From: Paenibacillus oralis
Lineage (GTDB): Bacteria > Bacillota > Bacilli > Paenibacillales > Paenibacillaceae
Direction of reading: 5' to 3'
Assembly (NCBI RefSeq): GCF_003863965.1
Contig: NZ_RRCN01000001.1
Span: 3,926,304-3,990,303 of the forward strand
DNA: 64,000 nt
The position numbers and the translations under genes are program-made. Position 1 is the first letter of the stretch. Every line of letters starts with the position of its first letter. Below are positions 28,346-37,018 of the stretch, piece after piece. The notes below the pieces were generated by a model. The model was not told where the DNA came from and ran no database searches. It saw only the letters and a list, made by a program, of their open reading frames with translations.

Positions 28346-29259
28346 ATGGTCGGTTCAACCACAGTTATTGTATTATTGACTGAATTGAGGTTAACCATGG
28401 CGCCAATCGGCAAAGCCGCTTTATAAAGACCATGGCCTGTGGCAAGGTTCGTGATCAGCGGCTTACCGAGCGGTATCAGGAATTCGCTGATTAAATCCTC
28501 ATAGGATATGCCGTATGCCGCCTGACAGCCCGTGCATTCCCCCATAATAATGCCGATGCAGTCGTTCAATTTTCCGGCCAGCTTCAAATGATTCAAATAT
28601 CTGTAGACGGTATTGGTAGGTTCATGCGTTTCTTCAAGAACGAGAATTTTCCCCCGTGTATCGATTTCGAAAGGCGTGCCCAACGTATCGACAAAAGAGG
28701 TCAGATTCCCGCCCACAAGCGGCCCCGTAACGTTGCCCGGTACCCGGCTGATCAGCGGAATCGCCGGCGGATTTTGAATCGGCCGGGTTAATGAATACAG
28801 GGATGTCGCGGAAAAAAACTGATCGAAATTATAGGTGGGCGTTTCGGATTTAAAATCAATAAGCAGCAGACTATGAAATGTGATTAAATCCACAATTTGA
28901 TGCAGCGCGTTTAACAAAACCGTGATGTCGCTGTAGCCCGCAACGATTTTGGGATTATTCCGGATCACATTATAATCAAGGTACGGAAGAATTCCGGCTA
29001 CTCCAGTACCGCCTCTGGTGGGCAGTATCATTTTAACCTGCCCGTTTTGAAACATCATCATCAAATCGGCGGCCCGCTGCGCGTCTGAGCCGGCCAGAAA
29101 CCCGTTTTGCGCATATACGAATTGGCCCAATAAAACATTTAGCCCTGTTGCTCTCAAAACTTCGATCCGTTGATTAATAATGCTCGGGGTGAGCGGGCTG
29201 CCTAAAGTAACGATTCCAACGGTATCGCCTCTCTGCAATATTGGCGGACGTATCGGCAT
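28336..29259 (-). CDS. LD-carboxypeptidase / MccF-like peptidase, family S66
   Basis: Serine peptidase of 307 residues that in this family removes the terminal D-amino acid from murein tetrapeptides or inactivates microcin C-type antibiotics. Motifs: GDTVGIVTLGSPL at the N-terminus, LPTRGGTGVAG (oxyanion region), nucleophile Ser in AGYSDITVLL, catalytic Glu in LVLEETHEPTN, and His in ATGHGLYKAALPIG. No signal peptide, so cytosolic. The frame opens at 29307, but ATG 29259 (MPIRPPIL) has a GGAGAGG site and matches the family start. Its 3' end abuts the truncated transporter operon. Confidence 0.9.
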   Translation of the reverse strand: MPIRPPILQRGDTVGIVTLGSPLTPSIINQRIEVLRATGLNVLLGQFVYAQNGFLAGSDAQRAADLMMMFQNGQVKMILPTRGGTGVAGILPYLDYNVIRNNPKIVAGYSDITVLLNALHQIVDLITFHSLLLIDFKSETPTYNFDQFFSATSLYSLTRPIQNPPAIPLISRVPGNVTGPLVGGNLTSFVDTLGTPFEIDTRGKILVLEETHEPTNTVYRYLNHLKLAGKLNDCIGIIMGECTGCQAAYGISYEDLISEFLIPLGKPLITNLATGHGLYKAALPIGAMVNLNSVNNTITVVEPTISL

Positions 29260-29462
29260 TTGCTGATCTTCCTCTCCTGAAAATAGAAGAAGCCGTCGTA
29301 ATATCATGTTATTAAATTATATTGGTAATATCGGCTGTACAGTACTGAAAAGGAGCTAAAGGATATTCATAGGAAAAACCTATCGTAATGATATAAACAA
29401 TAGAATTGAACGATGCATTTCGCGCGATTTATACTGAAGCGGAATACTGGTGTTAAGAGAGA

Positions 29463-30356
29463 TCATGTATGAACGAGGGGGAGTGTCGCCAGCAATTGCT
29501 CCTTAAACACTCGGCTTGCCGCGCATAAATATTTGTTTTTTCGGTAAACAAGGCCAATTTCGGCAGTAAGCACCGGTTTCTTAATCGGGATCGTCCGAAT
29601 ATGCTGATTGTCGATATAATCAAGATAGCCTTGCGGCAAAATGGTGACGCCGACGCCTTGAACGACCATATTGATGATCGATTCCATCGTAGTCATTTCC
29701 AAGACCTGCTGCGGTTTTATATCAAGTGCGCGGCAGTGCTCATTGATCATTTGTCGCAAAAAATAGGAGCTTGGCAATAGAACACTGGGGGCTTCTTTTA
29801 ATATATCAAGCGTAACGAACGGTTCTTTGGTGACCGGGTGTTCGGCAGGCGCCGCAAGGGCAAGATTTTCCTTATATAACGGGATTGCTTCCAGTTCTTC
29901 ATGCTCCATCGGCAAATAGACGATGCCCAAATCAAGTTCGTTTTTCAGCAGCCTTTCGAAAATATCTCCGGTTCGCAAACCGAGAACGGATAGCTCGATA
30001 TTAGGATATTTGCGGTGAAAACCGATCACGGTTGGCGGAAGCAAGTAATTGACTACCGTCAGCAGGGTGCCGATTTTTAATGTTCCTCTATTCAGGCCTT
30101 GCAGCTCGCTAATCGCGGCGCGTGCCTGGGATAACTCGTGAAAAACATTGTAACTGTGGTGCAGCAGCGTTTTGCCGGCTTCGGTAATCAGGGTTCGTTT
30201 GCCGACGCGATCAAACAAGGGCGTACCGATTTCGTGCTCGAGCAAACGAATTTGCTGGCTTAACGAGGGTTGGGCAATACCCAGCTTTTCGGCGGCGCGG
30301 GTAAAATGCAGCTCCTGGCATACGGCCATAAAATACTCTAATTGCTTGAGTTCCAT
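29463..30356 (-). CDS. LysR-family regulator (CynR-like)
   Basis: A 297-residue regulator: helix-turn-helix at residues 1-60 (MELKQLEYFMAVCQELHFT, AAEKLGIAQPSLSQQIRLLE) and a periplasmic-binding-type effector domain from about residue 90 (GTLKIGTLLTVVNYLLPPTV, LDLGIVYLP, VQGVGVTILPQGYL). It is divergent from the MOSC-domain gene across a 92-base AT-rich gap, so that gene is the likely target. Effector unknown. Confidence 0.92.
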   Translation of the reverse strand: MELKQLEYFMAVCQELHFTRAAEKLGIAQPSLSQQIRLLEHEIGTPLFDRVGKRTLITEAGKTLLHHSYNVFHELSQARAAISELQGLNRGTLKIGTLLTVVNYLLPPTVIGFHRKYPNIELSVLGLRTGDIFERLLKNELDLGIVYLPMEHEELEAIPLYKENLALAAPAEHPVTKEPFVTLDILKEAPSVLLPSSYFLRQMINEHCRALDIKPQQVLEMTTMESIINMVVQGVGVTILPQGYLDYIDNQHIRTIPIKKPVLTAEIGLVYRKNKYLCAASRVFKEQLLATLPLVHT

Positions 30357-30448
30357 TAAATTTAGCCTCCCAGTCTTTTTTCATAGGAAATTGCTATTAT
30401 TATAATCATAACCATAAGAAATATCTAATAGATATGAGGAGAAACAAC

Positions 30449-31135
30449 ATGAGAGTTCATTATGAAATACTTTCGCTTAATGTAGGCAGACCCGTACAGA
30501 TACAGTTTAATAACAAGGAAATTTCCACCGGCATCAACAAACTTCCTGCAAGTGAATCGCTATTTTTATCTTGGTTGAACTTTGAGGGGGATGGTCAGGG
30601 AGACCTTGTTCATCATGGCGGCAGGGAAAAGGCCGTATGCGTTTATCCCTATGAACACTATCCATTTTGGGAAAAAGAGCTGCAGAAAACGTTGGACTAT
30701 GGAGCTTTCGGAGAAAATTTAACGATTCGGGGGTTATTGGAAACGGATGTTTGCGTTGGCGATATATTTAAGCTTGGAGAAGCCATGGTCCAGGTTAGTC
30801 AGCCGCGGCAGCCTTGCTATAAATTGTCCGTAAAATACGGCGTGCCTGACATGCCGCTCAAAGTGCAGGAAACCGGATATACCGGCTTTTATTTTCGTGT
30901 GTTGAAAGAAGGGGCGGTATCCAAGTCAGATGGCCTTATCAGGATTTCCCGTCATCCCAAAGCAGTCACGGTTTCTTACGCAAACCGGATCATGCATCAT
31001 GAGAAAGATCATCTTGCAGGCATTAAAAAGATCCTCGAGGTAGAAGAATTGTCGGTTAACTGGAGGTCAACATTTGTAAAACGTTTGGATGGGATCGAGG
31101 CAAATCCGCGGGAAAGATTGACCGGCGATGTATGA
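30449..31135 (+). CDS. MOSC-domain protein (YiiM-like)
   Basis: A 228-residue soluble protein with the MOSC fold of molybdenum-cofactor sulfurase C-termini: HHGGREKAVCVYPYEHYPFWEKEL, FGENLTIRGL, VCVGDIFKLGEAMVQVSQPRQPC with the conserved Cys, and YTGFYFRVLKEG. YiiM relatives act with Moco in reducing N-hydroxylated compounds, so a detoxification role is plausible. ATG 30449 follows GAGGAG; the earlier in-frame ATG 30434 lies in front of that site. Probably controlled by the divergent LysR protein. Confidence 0.87.
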   Translation: MRVHYEILSLNVGRPVQIQFNNKEISTGINKLPASESLFLSWLNFEGDGQGDLVHHGGREKAVCVYPYEHYPFWEKELQKTLDYGAFGENLTIRGLLETDVCVGDIFKLGEAMVQVSQPRQPCYKLSVKYGVPDMPLKVQETGYTGFYFRVLKEGAVSKSDGLIRISRHPKAVTVSYANRIMHHEKDHLAGIKKILEVEELSVNWRSTFVKRLDGIEANPRERLTGDV

Positions 31136-31534
31136 GGTGAATTTTCATAGGTGTTTTGGGGAACTGGACAGGAACAGAGAACGGCTTGAGGGCTGTATTT
31201 GCGCAGGGCGGTTCGGTCGTCGGCTTTCTCTAGCGCTTGAGAATAGGGAAGTGGGGTGGGCGGCAGATCAACACTCGCTGTCCGGAGACTTTGCACGATT
31301 ATCCCGTTTGATCAGGTAGTAGAGAGTTGATCAGGTAGCAGAGAAACATACAAACTCGGGAGAAGAAAATATTCGGTAGAGAAGCAAATAGGTTCGAGAT
31401 AATTTAGACGGGCTTAGGAGAAGGAATCAGGTTTAGGGGAGGTGAAACAGACCGGACAAGGGAACATGACTGGAGATCGAGGACCCATTAAGTTGATCTG
31501 CATCAAACTCCTCCCACCGTTTCCAGCTTCTCGA
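31136..31534. other. Gene-free stretch before the transposase
   Basis: About 400 bases with no supportable gene. It holds two tandem copies of TTGATCAGGTAGYAGAGA at 31308-31325 and 31327-31344. No clear transposon end was recognised in it. Confidence 0.5.
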
Positions 31535-32449
31535 TCAGGCCGCAGCCGCAAGGGGCTGATTCGGTTGGCGTTCGATCAGCCTGCGGTAAGGAAGCACTGG
31601 CACCTCCACGCACATCTGCAGCAACTTCTGCCGCATCGTTTCTTCCGCTCCGGGCAGTTCTCCGGACAGGAGCAGCCGGCGGCGTCCGGTGTACTCGTTC
31701 AGGTACGCCTGCAGATGCTTCAGTCCCAAGGCTCCATACGTACTCTTCAGCGATTCCCACGCCTCTCTCACCACTTTTCGCAAGGGCATATACAGCCGAA
31801 AGGCTTGAGGGAACAACTGCACCACCGATGTACGGACATCCACATGCTCGTTGATGAACGCGGTTAGATCGTGACGGTTTGCCCTTTTTTCGCTTCCCCG
31901 TTTATGCGGTACTAGGCGGATTTTGACCTGCTCCGGCTCGCCCGACTTCGTTACCGTGCAGCCGGCTACGACCGCCGAGGCATACGGATGCGAAAACTGA
32001 CACCGGGACGGATTACGCCCATACTGATCGCTGTTCACCTTCACATCTCCGCAGAGCAACTCACGGGCACCAAACTCTCCCACGGCATGGCGTATTTTGT
32101 GCAGCATCAACCAGGCGGTTTTGTAGGTGACCCGGATCACCTGGCTCAGCCGCATCGCCGAAATGCCGCCCTCAAGCAGGAACAACTCCAGCGCCTTGAA
32201 CCACTTGAGCAGGGGCAGATGCGTTCCTTCAAAAATCGTACCGACCAAAGGCGATGTTTGATGCTTGCACTTTCCGCACTCGAACAAGGGGATATGCCGG
32301 GAAGTCAGACGACTGCACCGAGTGTGAGCGCAGCGCGGGCAGACGAAACCGCTTGGCCACTTCATGGCGATTAGCGCCTCCATGCAGTCCTGCTCGCTTT
32401 GGTAACGGCTGCTGAATGGTTGAAGTTCCGTTTCCGTATTGACTTCCAT
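31535..32449 (-). mobile_element. IS1595/ISXO2-type transposase
   Basis: Transposase of about 304 residues. The N-terminal zinc ribbon of this family is present (FVCPRCAHTRCSRL ... LFECGKCKHQTS), then TSPLVGTIFEGTHLPLLKWF and LSQVIRVTYKTAWLMLHKIR, and a weakly conserved ISXO2-like DDE region ending LGLKHLQAYLNEYTGR. The first catalytic Asp position (usually DETY.G) reads GDVKVNSDQYG, so activity is uncertain. ATG 32449 is preferred over 32470 by its GGGGGCGAG site. Terminal inverted repeats were not found by eye, so the element borders are open. Confidence 0.85.
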
Positions 32450-32470
32450 GTTTGCTCGCCCCCGAATCAA

Positions 32471-32973
32471 GAATTCACGAACATAGGTTCCATTTATTTC
32501 ATTATACCAAACATGTGTTCCCTTCTCAAGTCGAAAATCTCACCTGAACCGCCTCATTTTTTCCTCATCTTTTTTATTTTTTTCTCTCTTTTTTGGAATC
32601 CTTGCTCTAGCCCCCCCTGCTCTCTGAACGAAAGGGATAATCGTGCAAAGGTTGCTGGCAGGAACACCAAGACACGAACCCGGTAAAGTACAACGCACGC
32701 TCCTTCAGCGGCTTGTTTTATTTGCTGTGCGACGAAGTCGGCATACGGCCTCTGATTCAGCGTCAAATCCGACATGGATTGCTGCTTTACCCAACTACAT
32801 CAAGGCTTGTCTGCCGATTTTTTGCTGCGAAAGTTGAGTCATTATTCCTGTCACATTGCCTTGTGTCTGGTTCGTTGTTTGTAGTGAAAGGGAGGGGGGA
32901 GCAGTCAGTTCGGATAGGTTGGAAGCGCGGTGAAGAATCCGCAAGCAAAACAAAAACGAAGGAGCGATTCATC
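32471..32973. other. Intergenic region with pyrimidine-rich tract
   Basis: Between transposase and the next gene lie about 500 bases with a T/C-rich tract around 32560-32600. Open frames cross it on both strands but none has a convincing start and coding character. It contains the promoter of the following gene, not resolved. Confidence 0.4.
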
Positions 32974-33795
32974 TTGAAACGAAAAATAGGTTTGCTGGTA
33001 TTGGCTGGAATGCTGTTAACGGTGTCGGCGGCTGCTGCTGCGCCTAAGACCAACTATACCTTAAAGAACAAGGCCGGCGAAGTGATCGTGGAAGCAAAAA
33101 CGCTGGACAAAAGCAGCCCCGACTACAAAGCGCCTTCTATGGAAGAACAGATCCGCTCTTTAACGGTCGAAAGTCTAGCGGACAAACAGTTGAAGGAAGG
33201 AACGGCGGCGATTTTTTACGTTGTCGAGAACAACCCGGACAAAAAAATCGATATTGAATATAAATCGATCAACTATACGAATCTAAGCCAATTCCGCAAA
33301 AAAATGGCGAAGCAGCCGGTTAAAATTTTGGATCAATTGTCCGGAAATTATAAATTTCAGAATGCCGATGTCTCTTTCCTTCCGGTATTGTATCAGAAGC
33401 CGCTGACTCCGGAAGAAGAGGCGGCGACGGCGGAGAAACTGCTGAAGCAGGCGGAGGAAGCGGGCAAAGATTATGCCGTGATGCCGATCAAGGTATCCAA
33501 TGATTATTGGAGAATCAACAGTACCTATAAAAAAGGAAAACACGATATTCGCGTTACCATTTCCAAGACCCCCGAGAAACAAACGATTTGGATACCTGAA
33601 AACGATGACAGCAAACGTGAAAAAATAAAAGTAAAAGGCGTGGAAATGATCTACACGGATTTCGGCAGCGGCAAAAACATTCAATGGATCTATGATGTTC
33701 CAAGCAGCAAAGAAGCGGTTCATTACCATATCGAGACCATAAATCCGATCAACAAAAACCAGTTGATCAAACTGGCCGAAGCGTATTTGAAATAA
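32974..33795 (+). CDS. Secreted DUF4367-like protein
   Basis: A 273-residue exported protein. TTG 32974 behind AAGGAGCG starts a clean signal peptide (KRKIGLLVLAGMLLTVSAAAAAP); an open frame runs far upstream to 32713 but lacks coding character. The mature part has a helical front half (PSMEEQIRSLTVESLADKQL, LTPEEEAATAEKLLKQAEEAG) and a beta-rich C-terminal domain that ends VHYHIETINPINKNQL and LIKLAEAYLK, as in DUF4367 proteins found near sigma/anti-sigma systems. The 3' end of a second copy survives at 6491-6589, directly before the ECF operon. Confidence 0.82.
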   Translation: MKRKIGLLVLAGMLLTVSAAAAAPKTNYTLKNKAGEVIVEAKTLDKSSPDYKAPSMEEQIRSLTVESLADKQLKEGTAAIFYVVENNPDKKIDIEYKSINYTNLSQFRKKMAKQPVKILDQLSGNYKFQNADVSFLPVLYQKPLTPEEEAATAEKLLKQAEEAGKDYAVMPIKVSNDYWRINSTYKKGKHDIRVTISKTPEKQTIWIPENDDSKREKIKVKGVEMIYTDFGSGKNIQWIYDVPSSKEAVHYHIETINPINKNQLIKLAEAYLK

Positions 33796-33841
33796 AATGC
33801 CATTTCTCCCTAAATGATGATTTAAACTCTCTCATTTTTTA

Positions 33842-33885
33842 AAATCCAACCTCTCAGTTGTTTGGTGCCGAGGTTGGATTTTTTT
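33842..33885 (+). terminator. Terminator of the secreted DUF4367-like gene
   Basis: AAATCCAACCTC (33842-33853) pairs with GAGGTTGGATTT (33870-33881) and a T run follows. Confidence 0.88.
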
Positions 33886-33917
33886 CATAGCCGAGTTAGA
33901 TCATTTCAACATGGAAT

Positions 33918-33973
33918 TGACAGAATGACGGAATTAAACTTATTATAGATACATAATATCTATAATAAGTTTG
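33918..33973 (+). promoter_or_regulatory. Promoter with 16-bp perfect operator palindrome
   Basis: -35 TTGACA (33918-33923), 18 bases, -10 TATTAT (33942-33947). A perfect palindrome with arms AAACTTATTATAGATA (33937-33952) and TATCTATAATAAGTTT (33958-33973) around CATAA covers the -10 and start region. A repressor of TetR or MarR type would fit; none is encoded next to it. Confidence 0.75.
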
Positions 33974-34028
33974 CAAATAGACTGCGTGCAAGGAGTTATG
34001 GGCTTTTGTCAAAAAGGAGACTTAATCT

Positions 34029-34803
34029 ATGTGTAACGAACCCTCTATCCACCGCTGGCAGCCGGAATCATACGATCCTAAACATAATATTGCCGCCAAG
34101 CCGGGAGCGGGGATTTTATCCTTGCTGCAGGCCCAGCCTGGGGAGCGAATCCTGGACGTAGGCTGCGGGGCCGGGAACCTAACGGCCGAAATCGCCGCCG
34201 CCGGAGCGGTCCCCACAGGGATCGACCTGTCGGAAGAGATGGTAAAGCGGGCCAGGCAGAAGTATCCCGAATTGAATTTCCAAGTGGAAAACGCTTGTGA
34301 CTACCGGACGGATGTCCGCTTCGACGCGGTGTTCTCCCATGCGGCTTTGCATTGGATCAAAGATGCTTCCGCCGTAGCCCGCACTGTCTGGCTGGCCCTG
34401 CGGGAGGGCGGGCGGTTCGCCGCCGAATTCGCCGGCAGCGGCAATGTCGCCGTGCTGACCGGCGCCATGAAGGAGGCATTGGAGGCGCATGGCTGCGTGG
34501 GCGGGACGAAATCCGTGGTACCATCCCACCATTGGTGAATACGCCGGACTGCTGGAACAAACCGGATTCCGCGTGACGTTTGGGCAGCATTTCGACAGCC
34601 CCACTCTGCTGAAGGGGGATGCGGGCGTACGGATCTGGCTGGACAGTTTCGCCGGATATTTCTTCCCCGACGTCACCCCTGCAGACAAAATGGCGATCTA
34701 CCGGGCTATTGAGGAAAAGGTTAAGCCGCGCCTTGTGCGGGAAGGCCAGTGGATGATCGACACCAGCCGGCTGCGCATCGTCGCCGTCAAGAAGGCCAAT
34801 TAG
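34029..34803 (+). pseudogene. Class I SAM-dependent methyltransferase, frameshifted
   Basis: The N-terminal frame (34029-34538) holds the Rossmann SAM site ILDVGCGAGNLTAEIA, GIDLSEEMVKRARQKYP and FSHAALHWIKD, as in trans-aconitate-type or ubiquinone-type methyltransferases. Near base 34500 the coding sense moves to the next frame, which continues RNPWYHPTIGEYAGLLEQTG to SRLRIVAVKKAN and stops at 34803. Joined, the two parts give the family length of about 255 residues, so one base has been gained (or two lost) in the GTGGGCGGG stretch. It may be a real mutation or a sequencing error. Confidence 0.85.
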
Positions 34804-34834
34804 CGGACATACAAACAGGTATCATGGTCGCGAT

Positions 34835-34864
34835 ATAAGTCGCTCCTTTTCGGGAGCGGCTTAT
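34835..34864 (+). terminator. Hairpin terminator after the methyltransferase
   Basis: ATAAGTCGCTCC (34835-34846) pairs with GGAGCGGCTTAT (34853-34864); the tail is weakly T-rich. Confidence 0.6.
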
Positions 34865-34878
34865 TTAATGATTTTACA

Positions 34879-34929
34879 TTGACTTTAAATTCTACAGGAT
34901 GTAGAATTTAATAAAACTACAACTTGTAG
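34879..34929 (+). promoter_or_regulatory. blaI-type promoter with two operator dyads
   Basis: -35 TTGACT (34879-34884), exactly 17 bases, -10 TAGAAT (34902-34907). One dyad, AAATTCTACA-GGA-TGTAGAATTT (34887-34909), fills the spacer and -10; a second, CTACAACTTGTAG (34917-34929), covers the start site. Both carry the TACA/TGTA half-sites bound by BlaI/MecI repressors, so the gene just downstream probably represses itself. Confidence 0.85.
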
Positions 34930-34962
34930 AAAATTAAACTTGAGAATAAAGGGAGAGATTTC

Positions 34963-35334
34963 ATGAATTCCATACAAAAGATGTCGGATGCGGAAGCGGA
35001 AGTGATGCGCGTTATATGGGCGGCAGACGGACCGGTAACGTCCCAAACAATCTTTGCCGAACTCAACAAGCGGAAGGACTGGAAGCCGACCACCGTCTTG
35101 ACGTTTTTGAGCCGGTTGACGGAAAAAGGATTGCTGCGGACAGAAAAGCGAAAAAAGGTCAACTTCTACACCCCCGCGCTTAGCGAGGAAGAATACAAGC
35201 ATCTGGAAACCCGGGTTTTTCTTGATTCGGTACATAAAGGTTCCGTCAAAAGTTTTATCGCGGCTTTATACGATGCCGACGATATTAGCCCGCAGGAGAT
35301 CGAAGAATTGAAAAAATGGTTTTCCGAAAGGTAG
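34963..35334 (+). CDS. BlaI/MecI-family repressor
   Basis: A 123-residue winged-helix repressor: SDAEAEVMRVIWAADGPVTSQTIFAEL, WKPTTVLTFLSRLTEKGLL, RKKVNFYTPALSEEEY, followed by the C-terminal dimerisation helices where BlaI is cleaved after induction. It is followed 9 bases later by its BlaR1-like protease partner and preceded by two TACA/TGTA dyads. The family controls beta-lactamase in staphylococci, but no beta-lactamase is near, so it probably governs only this operon and unknown targets. Confidence 0.93.
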   Translation: MNSIQKMSDAEAEVMRVIWAADGPVTSQTIFAELNKRKDWKPTTVLTFLSRLTEKGLLRTEKRKKVNFYTPALSEEEYKHLETRVFLDSVHKGSVKSFIAALYDADDISPQEIEELKKWFSER

Positions 35335-35343
35335 GAAGCAAAG

Positions 35344-36981
35344 ATGGGACACGTGTTGATTTTAACGATAACGGCCCTCTCGGTTACCGGAACGGTGCTG
35401 TTTGGTGCTCTACGGCTAATGGAGCCGCTGACCGAAAAAATATTCGATGGAAAGTGGCACTACCGCATCAGAAAGGTCGTGCTCCTGTTTTTGCTTCTGC
35501 CCATCGGAGTGCTTGGCGGATCGGCGTATATGCGCTTCATTGAACCCAATGAACCGGCCGCAGCCGGGGTTCCTCTGCAACCGCCCGTGATATCCCCGGC
35601 GGATGCCGGTACGGAAAGCCGGATTTGGACAACGGCGCCCGGTTCTGCGCCGGCGTTGACGGATTATGGCGATTTTTCGGATCTTAGGGTCTGGTTTCAA
35701 GAAGCAGGTTTATGGTTGACGACTGTTTGGCTGCTTGGGTTTGCGGCGGCAAGCTGCCGATGGCTCACGGCTTACTGGCGGTTTCGCGCCAGACTTTGCC
35801 GCACCAATCTCCCTGTGGAAGGAAGGGCGCTGGAGATCTTTGCGCCCGTCAAGCGGGAGATGGGGATCAAAGGAAGCGTTTTGCTTCAATCGAATGACGG
35901 GGTGCACACGCCGATGTTGGTCGGAATGCCACGAGCGGTCTTGATTTTACCGGAAATTGACCTGGACGAACGGGAACTGCGGCTGATCTTCCGCCATGAG
36001 CTGATTCATTACAAACGGCATGATTTATTCATCAAAGCGCTGGCTCTGCTGGCAAATGCGATACATTGGTTTAATCCCGCAGTTTATGCTTTGCGGAAAG
36101 ACCTCGACCGTTACATGGAAATCTCCTGCGACGAACGGGTTGTCGGCGGGATGCCCGAAAGCGAAAGACATTTCTATGGGGAAACCATTTTAAATGTACT
36201 GGAGCGGGCGGCAAACCAACGGGCGGGGATTTTTACCGGCTTTAGTGATAATACCGCATGGATGAAAACCAGGTTGATACATATTTTGAAGGCAACGAAG
36301 AAAAGCCGGCGATCGGCTGTTCTTTCGGCGATTTTGGCGGTTACGGTCACGGTGTCCGGGGTTGTGATAGCTACTGTCGTAAACGCCGAGATAGGTCCTG
36401 CTTCCGCAACCAGTCCGGAGCGCAACATTGATATTTCCTCCGGTACGGCGTCCTCTGTGGTGGTTTTCACCACTGTCGATAGCATGGAAGGCACCTCTTA
36501 TAGGATTGATGAGACTTCTTCCGCAGCGGTCGAAGCTTCAATACCGGGGAAAGATCAGGAGGTGAAGGAGGCGGGCAACCCGTATCTTGTAAAACTCGAC
36601 CGTAAGCTCAACGAGTTAAGCGATGCCGACATCTATGGTATTTACAAACAACGAGGCATCCCGTATACGGATACGGTTTATTTTGAACTGGCGGACGGCG
36701 CTTTTATTTTCACCGGCCAGGAGAATATTCCGCTGAGCAGTCGTTGCGGGAGCGAAATGAGCCCGTACACGGCTAAAGTGTACGCTTCCAGTTTGGTACT
36801 GGACCATGCGTCTTACGATCAATTGGAGGATGAACGGACCGGTATTGATAAATTGGTGCTCGAGACTCTAAACAAAAACGATAGCGACCCCGCCGCCATT
36901 CGCGATGAAATAATCGATACGCTGGCGGATCGCCTGGAGTTGCCGGCCGACCTGTTGACGGTGGAAATTTCCCGGATTTAA
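35344..36981 (+). CDS. BlaR1/MecR1-like M56 membrane metallopeptidase
   Basis: A 545-residue membrane protein. Helices near residues 1-25, 43-62, 125-147 and 325-348 frame a cytosolic zinc-protease domain with HELIH (H218, E219, H222) and the downstream Glu in MEISCDERVV. The C-terminal 200 residues are outside the cell but contain no penicillin-binding fold (no S-x-x-K/K-T-G set) and instead a short acidic domain (NELSDADIYGIYKQRGIPYTD). It should release the BlaI-type repressor on an unknown extracellular signal. Beta-lactam sensing is not supported. Confidence 0.88.
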   Translation: MGHVLILTITALSVTGTVLFGALRLMEPLTEKIFDGKWHYRIRKVVLLFLLLPIGVLGGSAYMRFIEPNEPAAAGVPLQPPVISPADAGTESRIWTTAPGSAPALTDYGDFSDLRVWFQEAGLWLTTVWLLGFAAASCRWLTAYWRFRARLCRTNLPVEGRALEIFAPVKREMGIKGSVLLQSNDGVHTPMLVGMPRAVLILPEIDLDERELRLIFRHELIHYKRHDLFIKALALLANAIHWFNPAVYALRKDLDRYMEISCDERVVGGMPESERHFYGETILNVLERAANQRAGIFTGFSDNTAWMKTRLIHILKATKKSRRSAVLSAILAVTVTVSGVVIATVVNAEIGPASATSPERNIDISSGTASSVVVFTTVDSMEGTSYRIDETSSAAVEASIPGKDQEVKEAGNPYLVKLDRKLNELSDADIYGIYKQRGIPYTDTVYFELADGAFIFTGQENIPLSSRCGSEMSPYTAKVYASSLVLDHASYDQLEDERTGIDKLVLETLNKNDSDPAAIRDEIIDTLADRLELPADLLTVEISRI

Positions 36982-37018
36982 TCTTGTAGTTCATTCCGTT
37001 AAGGAGGCAAGCGGTGAA

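Noticed and set aside
31441..32600. Terminal inverted repeats of the IS1595-type element
   Set aside because: Short matches such as AAGGGAACA near both ends were seen, but they are too short and not placed as in the family.
32713..32973. A longer start for the secreted protein at 32974
   Set aside because: The upstream codons lack a signal peptide and a ribosome site, while TTG 32974 has both.
34963..36981. A beta-lactam resistance locus
   Set aside because: The M56 protein has no penicillin-binding sensor domain and no beta-lactamase or low-affinity PBP gene is nearby.
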